A DNA stretch of 64,000 bases from Cliona cf. orientalis (Eukaryota; Porifera; Demospongiae; Clionaida; Clionaidae). Below, piece after piece: positions 22,475 through 33,076 of the stretch. The stretch's first letter is position 1, and every line of letters begins with the position of its first letter. The notes under the pieces were generated by a model. That model did not search any database. It was not told where the DNA came from and saw only the letters and a list, made by a program, of their open reading frames with translations. The stretch covers positions 6,673,569 through 6,737,568 of the forward strand of contig OZ005689.1 of NCBI GenBank assembly GCA_963930775.1, in the 5' to 3' direction. The position numbers and the translations under genes were made by a program.

Positions 22475-25400
22475 ATGGATAAGATAACAGTGCTCTTCCT
22501 TCAGTCCCTACTTTTGATATGGCTAGGACTGGACTACCGCCTTGTGAATGCACAGTCAACGTCATGTCCACTCATCACTATTGATGATCTTGGAAGTGCT
22601 ACCGAGTTTTCCACCCAGGGACTCGTTGCCCGGGCCATTGTCCCTCCAGGAGAGGCTGGAACCATGGTCCCTGTGAGAATTAGGAACTTCACAAGAGTGT
22701 GTGATGCAACAGGAGATCGAATAGATACATCTTCATTTGTTTCTGTGGTAGTTGAATTCCAGTGCGACATTCTGAGTGCCATTTCCAGTTTGGCCGATTG
22801 TGATCGCAGCATGATAGTCACCAGGCAGTACCAGTTTCAGTGTATTGAGCAAAATGGGCAACCTGTTTGGGGTACTGTTGTATCTGGCAGTAATTTGTTT
22901 ATTCAGACTCTGAATCCAACTGCTACTCTCTCGACACCACTTGCTGACCAGTGCAGGCGATGTATTGATGATCTACAATCCAGCAGAGCTGATCCCATCA
23001 CTCACTGCGACCGTGAGTCATTACCTGATTAGCTAGATCTATACACTTTTCTTAACAATCATCATGTGCCCACAGCTTGTCCATCACGATGTAATCAGGG
23101 ACAGGGGCGTTGCTATCTCGGGCTAGCAAGCGATATATGCTGTAATTTTTATCTTCAAGATAACTGTACAGAGGAGTGTCCAAGTCCTTTGGTGAATGCA
23201 AACTCTATCTGTGGTGAGTTGTATATAATTTCACGGTTATACAAATATGTACACACATGTATACACATGCACACACACACATACACACACTCACATATAC
23301 GCACATGCAGTGTGTCCTTCCCTAAGTCTTGCTAATGGTGATGTGAGCTACTCACCAGCAAACAGGGACATTGGAAGTGTGGCCACCTATACCTGTGATC
23401 CTGGCTACCGACTGTCATCACCACAGGCTGGAATGACAAGAACATGCAGCATAAATGGCTGGAGCAGTCAAACTTTTACTTGTGGTAAAATTTATAGTAT
23501 CGGCCATGCTTATATGAAAGTTGTATTGAATGATCTGCTATAGAGATGTTATGACGTTGTGGAGTCATTTATTCCACACTGTTGTTGTGAGTTATATATT
23601 ATAGTGGGCGAGGTCAATAATATTATTCATGGTGTGCCACCCATACGATGCATAATAATCTTCTGTCCTCATCTATCTATATAATATAATAATATATATA
23701 TAGTTTGTGAGCGTATACATCTTTTATTCACATTTCACATAATATATTATATTATTATAACATCCATACAGTTGTCCAGTGTCCTGATCTCAGTGATAGC
23801 ATAGAAAATGGTGAAGTGGTCATCACTCCAACAGCACGTACGGTTAACTCAACAGCTGAATACTCCTGTAATGATGGCTATAGGCTGGACAATGGAGATG
23901 CCGAACGTACCTGCCAAGCTGAGGGTACTTGGAGTGGTGAAGCTCCTCAATGTTGTGAGTAGTGTTGTTGTATCCTATCATTATGTATTAGGTGTGGATG
24001 TTTTTTTAGATTAATTTTGTTCATTAGTCAGCTGCACGTGTGCTATTTGCATACTACCATTAATAAGCGCACATGCTTATTAAGTGCATATTTTTTAATA
24101 AGCGCATGCTTCCTTCCTGTTATTAAGTATTGTCTAATAAGCGCATGTGCCCAATAAAGACGATAGTAACAGTCATCGTTCGATCAAGAGTATTCCATGT
24201 TCTCTACATGGCTAGAATTAATTTACCAACCTATTTTCGGATAGCCAGCTGCACGAGATCGGCTATACTCAACACTGCGATGTTCTGCTGAGACAGGTTC
24301 AGACTCTTGACCTTGACCGAAGCGAGTCTCGCGAAAGAAATAGGTTATTTTTCCACGGTTTTCTTCCAGCGATGGCTTCCGATCATACTCCCGTGAACTA
24401 TTACAGAGCTTAGTCCAAGAATCGCTGTGTTATAGCTTGCTAGCTTTGTGATTGAGCACTAGAACATGCTGGCAGTGGGTGGGGCCAAAATTTCACTCTC
24501 TATTAAGTGCACATCGTCTAATAGGTGCATGTTTCCTTACCACCAAGAGTGATGAGTGCATGCACTTATTAACCAGACTTTACGGTATGATTGGTGGGTG
24601 AGGTCAATATTAATCATGGAATATCACCCATTCAATGCTTGATTAATCATCTGTTCTATAGTTTGTGAGCAAATATACACCTTTTATTCACATATTAATA
24701 ATTATTATAATATCCATACAGTTGTCCAGTGTCCTGATCTCAGTGATAGCATAGAAAATGGTGAAGTGGTCATCACTCCAACAGCACGTACGGTTAACTC
24801 AACAGCTGAATACTCCTGTAATGATGGCTATAGGCTGGACAATGGAGATGCCGAACGTACCTGCCAAGCTGAGGGTAGTTGGAGTGGTGAAGCTCCTCGA
24901 TGCTGTGAGTAGTGTTGTCGTATACTATCATTACCCGTATTCACTCGATCAGATGCCGCTCTCGATTAGTCGCCACTCTCAAATAGTCGCTGCACTTCCG
25001 GAAGTGCTGAACGAAATAGTGGCCGCTCTCAAATAGTAACCGTGCCACGTCATACTTTTCGAAAATACCAACACGTGGACATGCCTCGCGACTCGTTTTC
25101 AATGGCAGGTACACGATAAACAGTCTAGAACAAGTTCTAACCTTCTTCTACATCAGCAAAAGGGGCCAGAATCTCCTAGATCTGATTCAGTGGTATCAAT
25201 CGACCATTTCTCTATGGATTGCCTCTCTGGCAGCTACTAGTATTAATAAACGCCGCACAAACTCGGGCGATGAAATAAATAGTAGCCGCGGTGTTTGATC
25301 GAGCGAATATGGCGATATGTATTATGTGTCTTTTTTAAGACTAGACTAATTTCATTTATTTGTCAGCTGCACACATGACGTGCTATTTGCATATCACTGA

Positions 25401-28400
25401 TCGGTGGGCGAGGTCAATATTATTATTCATGGTATACCATCCATTCGATGCATAATAATATTGATTAATCTTCAGTCCTATAGTTTGTGAGCATATGATA
25501 TACATCTTCACTCATATTTCACATTATTATAATATCCATACAGTTGTCCAGTGTCCTGATCTCAGTGATAGCATAGAAAATGGTGAAGTGGTCATCACTC
25601 CAATAGCACGTACGGTTAACTCAACAGCTGAATACTCCTGTGATGATAGCTATAGGCTGGACAATGGAGATGCCGAACGAACCTGCCAAGCTGAGGGTAC
25701 TTGGAGTGGTGAAGCTCCTCAATGCTGTGAGTAGTGTTGTCATTTACTATCATTATGTACCGTATAGCCAGAAACTTTCGAAGGAGAAAACTTTCACGAA
25801 TTATGCGATTTTTCAGCCATCGATGAAAGTTTTCTCCATGAAATTTTTGGTATACCACACTCATTATGTGACCAGTTTTAATATTCCGCGAATGTTTACT
25901 CCACAAAATGCTCCCTTCCCACCAATTCGCGAAAGTTTTCTCCCTCGAAAGTTTCCCGCTATACGGTATTAGCTAGGTGTGGAAATTTTTTTAAAGATTA
26001 GACTAATCATTTCGTTTATTTGTCAGCTGCACCTGTGCTATATGCATATCAATGATTGGTGGGCGAGGTCAATATTATTATTCATGGTATACCACCCATT
26101 CGATGCATAATAATATTGATTAATCTTCTGTCCTACACTTTGTAAGCATATACACCTTTTGTTCACATTTCTCATAATATAATATCCATACAGTTATCCA
26201 GTGTCCTGATCTCAGTGATAGCATAGAAAATGGTGAAGTGGTCATCATTCCAACAGCACGTATGGTTAACTCAACAGCTGAATACTCCTGTAATGATGGC
26301 TATAGGCTGGACAATGGAGATGCCAAACGTACCTGCCAAGCTGAGGGTACTTGGAGTGGTGAAGCTCCTCAATGCTGTGAGTAGTGTTGTCGTATACTAT
26401 CATTATGTATTAGATGTGGATGTTTTTTTAAGATTAGCTAGACTAATTTCTAGCCCATCATTCAAGTTCATTGATAGAGTATAATTGTAAACATTGTGGT
26501 CCAGGACATGAACCCAGTTGCGTAGCTGAGAATGTTAGCTAGTTTGGTCAGGCACAGGGTATCAGGTTGGCAGCCGCCGTAAGGCGGCTCCACCTAGGGG
26601 GTCTGGGGGCATGCCCCGCTGAAAATTTTGAGATTTTAGGTGCTCTGAGACACTTTCTGGAGGCTCCTGAGACCATCATTGAATATTTAAGTTGCCAATA
26701 GTATTATCAGTATACAACCGTTTAATATGCAAAAACGAGTCTTAGACTAGCCTCCTATCACAAAATATTTCTTGCTTCCATATCTCAATCAAGGTAGGGC
26801 CTCTATTAGCCTAGGGTGTGGATAAAATTACACTCTTTTGATGACCACGCCCATTCTAATGGGCAGGAAAGAGTGTACTCCCACACTCTTTCCTGCCTAT
26901 TAAAAGGAGGCAGGCATAGTCTAAGTTTAGTGTGGGGGTACACTCTTTCCTGCCAACTATATTCAGGCAACAAAGAGTGCGGGGGTACACTCTTTACCCC
27001 TACACTCTTTCCTCATGCAGGGATTCAAAAGATTAACTCACACACACTCTTTGCTGCCCCTTTAAAGCGGGAAAGAGTGTACCCCTGCACTCTTTGTTGC
27101 CTGAGTATAGTAGGCAGGAAAGAGTGTACCCCCACACCCTTTGCTGCCCCTTTAATCTAACTATGGGCAGGAAAGAGTGTACCCCTACACTCTTTCCTCA
27201 GCCTGAAAAATAGAGGCAAGGTCCAAGTGTACCCCCACACTGTAAATTTAGACTATGCCTGCCTCCGTTTAATAGGCAGGAAAGAGTGTGGGGGTACACT
27301 CTTTCCTGCCCATTAGAATGGGCGTGATCATCAAAAGAGTGTAAATGAACACATCCGTCAGCCTAGATGCACTCATCACGATGTGCACGACATCATTCTA
27401 TATACTCCTAATTAGTGCACATCATCAGCCTAGCTCTAATTCTAAATAAGGCACAAGATTGATTAAGTAATGATAAGCTCAATTCCAATGAAACCATAGT
27501 TAATTGTGGACTTGTGAAAGTTGTGATCATGATGCCCAGGTAGCTACAGGCCCGTGTAGGCCCGCCCCGGGTGTGGCTATGCCACTGCATGAACCCTACA
27601 AGGAGAGACTGTAGCTATCACAAAATGTTTTTTTTTATCATAGAGTCGGTAGACTCTATAAGTAGGGATGGCACGGATACTCCATATATGTAATACGTTA
27701 CGAATATCAAAATATCTCGAAACAGGTAATTTTGTGAGATTTCTAAGTGTCAAAATCAGAATCTACAGCAAATTATCTATCTAACAAGACCAAGATCATT
27801 CATCAACTCCATTGTATATGTCAGAACCAGATGTTCAAAAAAATAGCCATTTTCTCAATCTTTCTTTCTTTCTTTCTTTCTGTTTTCCTGGGCTAACTCA
27901 AGACTACCATGACCGCCCACCTTAGTTCGAGTATAAATCCACTCTATTTTGGAGCGCGCACGTCTGTGGCATGCTCGTTTTGTGTTATCGGGACAGCGAT
28001 TTAATTGTGGGTGTGTACAGCGCATTTCGTGAGTGGGTGTGTCTGATTAGCCATATTATCATATAATGCGCATGCTCATACGGTGTTGCCATGGTGAAGT
28101 CATGTGACCGATATCAGTGGTGCGCATGCGCCGGGACATGCTCAAGCGCTAGGACAGGCTTGACCTTTGGCTAATAGTTCACTAATTAAATCGCTAGTAG
28201 AGGCTTTCGTGAAGATTTTTAGAGGATATCATTGCAATTTTCGAACTCAGCGCTATTGATTTAGTGGGGGAGCCCCTCTCATTTAGCACTGTAGAGCAAT
28301 TTTTAGGTCTTTGGAATGTTAATTAGCTGCTTTGATTAACATTCCAAGGGCGTAAAAATAACTCTACAGTGCTAACTAAGAGGGGCTCCTCCACTAAATC

Positions 28401-31400
28401 AATAGCGCTGAGTTCGAAAATCGCAACGATATCCTCTAAAAATCTTCACAAAAGCATCTACTAGCGATTTAATTAGTGAACTATTAGCCAAAGGTCAAGC
28501 CTGTCCTACCTCCTCTGCAGCTGATCGATCAACTCAGTGAACTAAAGATTATGGTGACTACTACCAACAGTAAACTTACTGGCCTATACAATATGCTCCC
28601 GAAACAGAAGATTTTCGTCGCTACTTGGTTCTAAACGGCCTTCTTTCAAGTTCGCCGGTCAGCCAACTTCAGGATCGAGATAACGAGGGGCGTAGCTTCA
28701 TTCGCAGGTCATGGAATCCCACTGATGTACGTTCAATAGTGTGTGATGCAAAAGAAGACGTCCTAGCTAGCTATCAAACGACTGCCTGGGATTTGTACTT
28801 ACAGAAATATTCAAGTTTGAAATCACGGTGTGTTGCAATACCATAGCTCAGGCCTGACACAAAGGCTAGGATCGCACAAACATGCTGAATCAGTGGTCCA
28901 GGTGTACCTACTTCCCTATAATATATTGTATTATGATTGGAGCACAGTTGGATGTAGCTTGGTCCAGAAAAATAGTTGTAGCTAGTTGTAAACATTTATA
29001 AGTGACAATGAATACGCAAACCATAATATCAGGTCACCATAGTATGTATAGTTTCATGCCCGGCCTCTGTCCTCACGAAATTAGTCAGCTATATAGGTGG
29101 CATTGATGAAATTAATGACAATCATGAGCTACCCCGAGGACTCTAAAAAAAGAAAAGTAACAAGTATAAAAAACAATTGAATAAAATTGAAGGATGAAGT
29201 AGGGATGGCAGTGCCAAAAAATACACAAACAAGATTTGTAGGGATAACGTATCACACCCACTATACATCCCTACGCTTGCTTTGTAAGTAGCCGTGCACA
29301 CGCATAATATTATTATAATCATGCAGGAATGGAAATCAATACAGTAAACCCATGCATGGATAGCGATACTTTACATACTGAATCAGAATTAAGTGTATGA
29401 TAATTATTAATTATCGAGAAAAGCAAGCGTAGGGATGTATAGTGGGTGTGATACGTTATCCCTACAAATCTTGTTTGTGTATTTTTTGGCACTGCCATCC
29501 CTACTTCATCCTTCAATTTTATTCAATTGTTTTTTATACTTGTTATAGTATGGCATTCCAACACTGACAAAATTGGCAAGCTCAAATATATGATCAAACT
29601 TGAGTCAGATATATGGTCAAACTCAAATATGTGATCAAATTGTTGCTTATATATGGTCAAAGCCAAATATATGGTCAAATTTTATATAATATGATCAAAC
29701 TCAAATACATGGTCAAACGAAAGTTATGGTCATTTTGCCCATATATGGTCAAACATGCAGCAAATATATGGTCAAAATTCAAGAAGATCCCCTTACATAA
29801 TAGTCACGAATATGACGTATCTATTAGTTAATTGGACCGACGTGACGTCAACAGAATCACAGCCAGAATCCGCGTTCGCGAATAAAATTCGCGATCGCGC
29901 GCACAAACGTACACTCACGATCCTAGCATCGTCCCCAGGCCCCTCCGCGTTGGGAGGGGCCTGGGGACGAGGCTATCACGATCCTTACCTTATGTAGTCA
30001 CGTTCACGGACCCGCCCCCTTTAGGGCGGAGTCTGGGGGCTTGACCATTCAGGTTCGCTCCGCTCCTACGTGGGAGGGCTGGTGCGCGAGACTAGGTACA
30101 ATCGGACATTGTATTGTATGGTATTAAAGCAGTATGGTAAGCATGGATGAAACTACTAGCTATTCATGTACTATAATATATTATCCTACTGCACCTAGTG
30201 TGTCTTACCTTATCCCCAGGCCCTCTCTCGATCTCCCAGTGTTTATTATGAAAGATAGAGAGAGGGCAGCTCAGCTAATTTCATTCATACTTACCTTACA
30301 ATGTGCGATTGTACCTAGTCTCGCGCGCCAGCCCTACGAAGGAGGGATTGTAGCGGAGCGAGATGGCCAAGTCCCCAGAGGGGGCGGGTCCAGGAACTAC
30401 ATAGCGGATAAAGGATCGTTTGTGCGCGCGATCGCGAATTTTATTTGCGAACGCGGATTCTGGCTGTGATTCTGTTGACGTCACGTCAGTCCAATTAACT
30501 AATAGATACGTCATATCCGTGACTATTATGTAAGGGGATCTTCTTGAATTTTGACCATATATTTGCTGCGTGTTTGACCATATATGGGCAAAATGACCAT
30601 AACTTTCGTTTGACCATATATTAAGCTTTGATCATAATATACAGGCAACAATTTTGACCACATATTTGAGTTTGACCATATATCTGACTAAAGTTTGATC
30701 ATATATTTGAGCTTGCCAATTTTGTCAGTGTTGGAATGCCATATTATAGTGGAGCTAACGGAGATTAGCTGTCTAGAGACTCCTAGTGTGTCACGCACCT
30801 TTTTTTTAGTTATTCATGCTTACAATGTAACACTAATTTTTGTCACACATTTTGGATCCTTGTACGTCACCAAATTCATATGTCTGCTCCAGCCCTTGCA
30901 CTTTTGTTGTAGCCCTCCTATAAAAAGAGGGCCCTTAGATTCCAATATCTGATTCTACCAGTATAGGAACTGTTGCTTTCTTTTCATTTGCTACTGCCAG
31001 GGTGTTCTTTCCGTCCTGCAACATTTCTCCACCTGTAGCATCCGAACGTAGCAGTTTCATAACTGTTACAATAGTCTATAATACCGCGGCTCATTTCAAA
31101 GGTCGCTTCTGATTGGTCAAATCGGCTAAAAATGGTCACGTGAAGGGGCGGGGTTTGGGTTTGGTATAGGGTTTTGTATGGAAGGGTTTGAAAACAGCTG
31201 CGGGATAGTTCACAATAGTATAACTTGTATACATAACAATCACATGCATGGCAAAGAGCTATAGAATTTATGGAGTATACTTGGTAGGTTGTGACTGTAT
31301 ACAGTGGCGTTCCCAGAATTTGAGGGAGGGGGTGCTAAGACATTCGCGCACGAAGCGCGCGCAAAATATTTAGCCACGCCCAAAAGTTGACCACAACCCT

Positions 31401-33076
31401 AATTAAACGCATTTTTGAAGGTATCTGGCTGACAAAGAAGGCTGTTTTAGGCCAAATAACGACGAGAAACTGCTGTTTTGGGAGCAAATTTTAGAGGCCA
31501 ATAAGTTTATTGTTGGTAGTAGCTTCCAGTCAACGATTATCAATAACGATATTTGTCAGTGAGCTACTGAGCTGGCTGTTGTGCCAGAGCTGATGGGGGT
31601 GCTCTAGCACCCTAAGCACCCCCCTGGGTACGCCACTGGTATACGTCTTCTATTCAAAATACATGTTATTCATACCGCAGTTATCCAGTGTCCTGATCTC
31701 GGTGATAGCATAGAAAATGGTAAAGTGTTCATCACTCCAATAGCACGTACGGTTAATTCAACAGCTGAATACTCTTGTGATGATGGCTATAAGCTGGACA
31801 AGGGAGATGTCAAACGTACCTGCCAAGCTGAGGGTACTTGGAGTGGTGAAGCTCCTCAACGCTGCAGTGAGTCTATAGTATTGTTGTGTGAGTAGCTATA
31901 CCTATAGCTGTAGCTGCACACTAGTGAGTGTGTTGAATACCAGCAGCTACTGTCTGTGATTTAAATTCTAGACTATAGGTGTCACATAATATTATTATTG
32001 GGATCTGGATTCTATAAACCTATGCCTGCACTGTAAATAGTTCATTAAGAAAAGTATAAAGTATAATGATGTAATAGTGGTCATGTCTGTGTTTACACGG
32101 CACCTACCTCAACTACATTACTGATTGCCATTCTGTGTTTCGCTGGTCAGTTAGCTATCAGTGCAGTGACAGTGTAAATAGACAGTGGATCTTGACAAGT
32201 ACCATAATAAACACGTCACCACTAGAAACCTTAAATGTTGTGTGCACTGTCCTATCAGTGTTTGATAGTAACTAGCTGCAGCTGCAGCTACCGTAAATTG
32301 CGAATATTTCGTGTCTAAAATATTTCGTGCAATACTTTTTCACGTTTTTGGAAAAATGACCCTGTACCGCATTGTCGTTAATATTGCGCATGTATTTCAT
32401 GCATTTAATTTTCGCACAAGCCAGGCTGTCCGAAAATATTTTAACATCTAAATATTCGCGATTTACGGTATTGTAACTCCGTGGTTGCAACTTACAAGGG
32501 TGATTGTGATGTTTGTACAACTACATGTATGAGTAACTATGTATGTTGCATACTCCTGACCGGTAAATGTACTCCTGGTGCAGGGTATGTAGTTCAATAG
32601 CTATACTAGTACTCCTAGTACTGAACAAGCATGGTATACACACACAGCACCCACCTCTTTAGGTCTAGCTCGCGAGACTACCACCTCTTAATTTCTGCAT
32701 ACACACACATACACACCTTTAGTTCCCTTGGACAAGCGGTCTAACATTCCTGCTATTGTTGGAGGAGTTGTTGGTGGCTTGGTGGTATTAGGAATCATAC
32801 TGAGTCTGATTCTTGGCATCATAGTGGCCATAAAGTTAAGGAAAAGAGGTACATCTTATAATAATCATAGCAAAGTGATTACATGGTACAATAGTAATTT
32901 TGATATTAATGGGCTTGAATTTCGAATTCACCAGGAGAGAAATTTCACCAATAATAATCATAATAATAATAATATTATTGTATACAGATGGTGTTGAAAA
33001 AAAGAAAGATGATCATGAGGACATGCATCTGGAAGAGTATCCAGCTTTTGCTGAAAAAGACGATGATCTTTATTAG
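22475..33076 (+). CDS. Sushi receptor gene B: six sushi modules, type I membrane receptor (660 aa)
   Basis: Exons are 22475-23012, 23076-23213, 23311-23484, 23772-23954, 24722-24904, 25544-25726, 26194-26376, 31681-31866, 32723-32848 and 32988-33076. All junctions are in phase 1 and frame is open to TAG. Residues 1-27 are a signal peptide, 28-179 the eight-cysteine domain, 180-225 the EGF-like module, 226-589 six sushi domains, about 598-623 a transmembrane helix with GGVVGG, then KLRKR and a 29-residue tail. Sushi exons 4-7 are near copies: exons 4 and 5 differ at three of 183 bases. The tail has LEEYPAF in place of the family LEECPAY, and remnants of a second motif follow the stop. Intron 7 (26377-31680) is swollen by several repeats. 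This is the most complete sushi gene of the window. The ligand is unknown; a binding role for the sushi stack is inferred. Confidence 0.88.
24040..24592. mobile_element. Nonautonomous element with AATAAGCGCATGC repeats in intron 4 of gene B
   Basis: The left part has several (T)AATAAGCGCATG / TTATTAAGTGCAT words; the right part has the inverse forms (AGTGCATGCACTTATTAA, ATTAAGTGCACATCGTCTAAT). The equivalent introns 5 and 6 of gene B lack the block, so it is an insertion. Confidence 0.55.
24930..25325. mobile_element. Insertion in intron 5 of gene B, CGAATATGG/ACTCGATCA ends
   Basis: Left CGTATTCACTCGATCAGATG and right GTTTGATCGAGCGAATATGG are imperfect inverses, with CTCTCAAATAGT words inside. 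The segment is absent from neighbouring paralogous introns. No coding region is evident; it may be a MITE. Confidence 0.45.
25758..25968. mobile_element. TACCGTA-family MITE (211 bp) in intron 6 of gene B
   Basis: The ends TACCGTATAGCCAGAAACTT and AAGTTTCCCGCTATACGGTA are inverses with small changes, and inner GGAGAAAACTTTC blocks are inverted. It has the same length as the 4383-4593 copy. Confidence 0.85.
26540..26790. repeat. Dispersed repeat, second copy of the 160-345 family
   Basis: It shares GGTATCAGGT, GGGGGTCTGGGGGCATGCCC, GTGCTCTGAGACAC and TCTGGAGGCTCCTGA with positions 160-345. It lies in intron 7 of gene B. Confidence 0.55.
26826..27345. repeat. Foldback element built from GGAAAGAGTGT hairpins
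   Basis: The outer arms TACACTCTTTTGATGA...CCCATTCTAATGGGC and GCCCATTAGAATGGGCG...TCATCAAAAGAGTGTA are inverses. Between them at least eight GGCAGGAAAGAGTGTA / TACACTCTTTCCTGCC blocks alternate in orientation. The 114-residue frame across it is the repeat translated. Confidence 0.8.
27645..28135 (+). repeat. Dispersed repeat; inverted second copy at 56840-57300
   Basis: The order AGAGTCGGTAGACTCTATAA, GTAGGGATGGC, AGATTTCTAAGTGTCAAAATC, ACAAGACCAAGATCATTCATC, a TTTC microsatellite (about 27862-27881), TATAAATCCACT and CATGCGCATGC-type words is matched in reverse complement at 56840-57300. No coding region is recognisable. Confidence 0.65.
28155..28500. repeat. Foldback element (about 345 bp)
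   Basis: TTGACCTTTGGCTAATAGTT at the left and AACTATTAGCCAAAGGTCAA at the right are exact inverses. The inner arms (GAACTCAGCGCTATTGATTT and its inverse) continue to a centre near 28325. Confidence 0.85.
28565..28846 (+). other. Unrecognised open reading frame fragment
   Basis: An open frame upstream of and through the ATG at 28625 reads YAPETEDFRRYLVLNG, then QDRDNEGRSFIRRSWNP and YLQKYSSLKSR. The composition looks protein-like, not repetitive. I do not recognise a family. It lies in intron 7 of gene B between two foldback elements, so it may be a remnant of a mobile element gene. Confidence 0.25.
29152..29545. mobile_element. Foldback MITE, CCATCCCTACTTCATCC family (copy 2)
   Basis: The arms AACAAGTATAAAAAACAATT...GGATGAAGTAGGGATGGCAG and CTGCCATCCCTACTTCATCC...AATTGTTTTTTATACTTGTT are inverses. 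The interior GGGATAACGTATCACACCCA is also inverted on both sides. The loop (about 29285-29410) is unrelated to the other copies. Confidence 0.85.
29549..30743. repeat. Foldback element with ATATGGTCAAA tandem arrays (1.2 kb)
   Basis: TATGGCATTCCAACACTGAC at the left pairs with GTCAGTGTTGGAATGCCATA at the right. Each arm carries a degenerate ATATGGTCAAA array (29590-29780, inverse 30550-30715) and then an inverted block with ATTGGACCGACGTGACGTCA and ATTCGCGATCGCGCGC. The centre (29925-30300) includes small inverted blocks around CCCCAGGCCC. It abuts the 29152-29545 MITE. Confidence 0.85.
31302..31638. mobile_element. CAGTGGCGT-ended element with 5-bp target duplication (337 bp)
   Basis: It begins CAGTGGCGTTCCCAG and ends CTGGGTACGCCACTG. 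Both flanks carry GTATA (31297-31301 and 31639-31643). The empty site is visible in the paralogous intron of gene A (GACTGTATACGACTTCT near 7741). It has no coding capacity. Confidence 0.85.
32289..32470. mobile_element. TACCGTA-family MITE (182 bp) in the last large intron of gene B
   Basis: The ends TACCGTAAATTGCGAATATT and AATATTCGCGATTTACGGTA are inverted. Beyond TACCGTA they differ from the GCGGGAAA subtype, so this is a separate subfamily. Confidence 0.75.

Noticed and set aside
26816-27160. 114-residue open frame rich in HTL/CTP repeats
   Set aside because: It is a translation of the alternating GGAAAGAGTGT hairpins.
29580-29780. ATATGGTCAAA array considered as a CRISPR-like repeat
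   Set aside because: Repeats are short and degenerate with no unique spacers of regular length, are mirrored in the other arm of a foldback, and the genome is eukaryotic.
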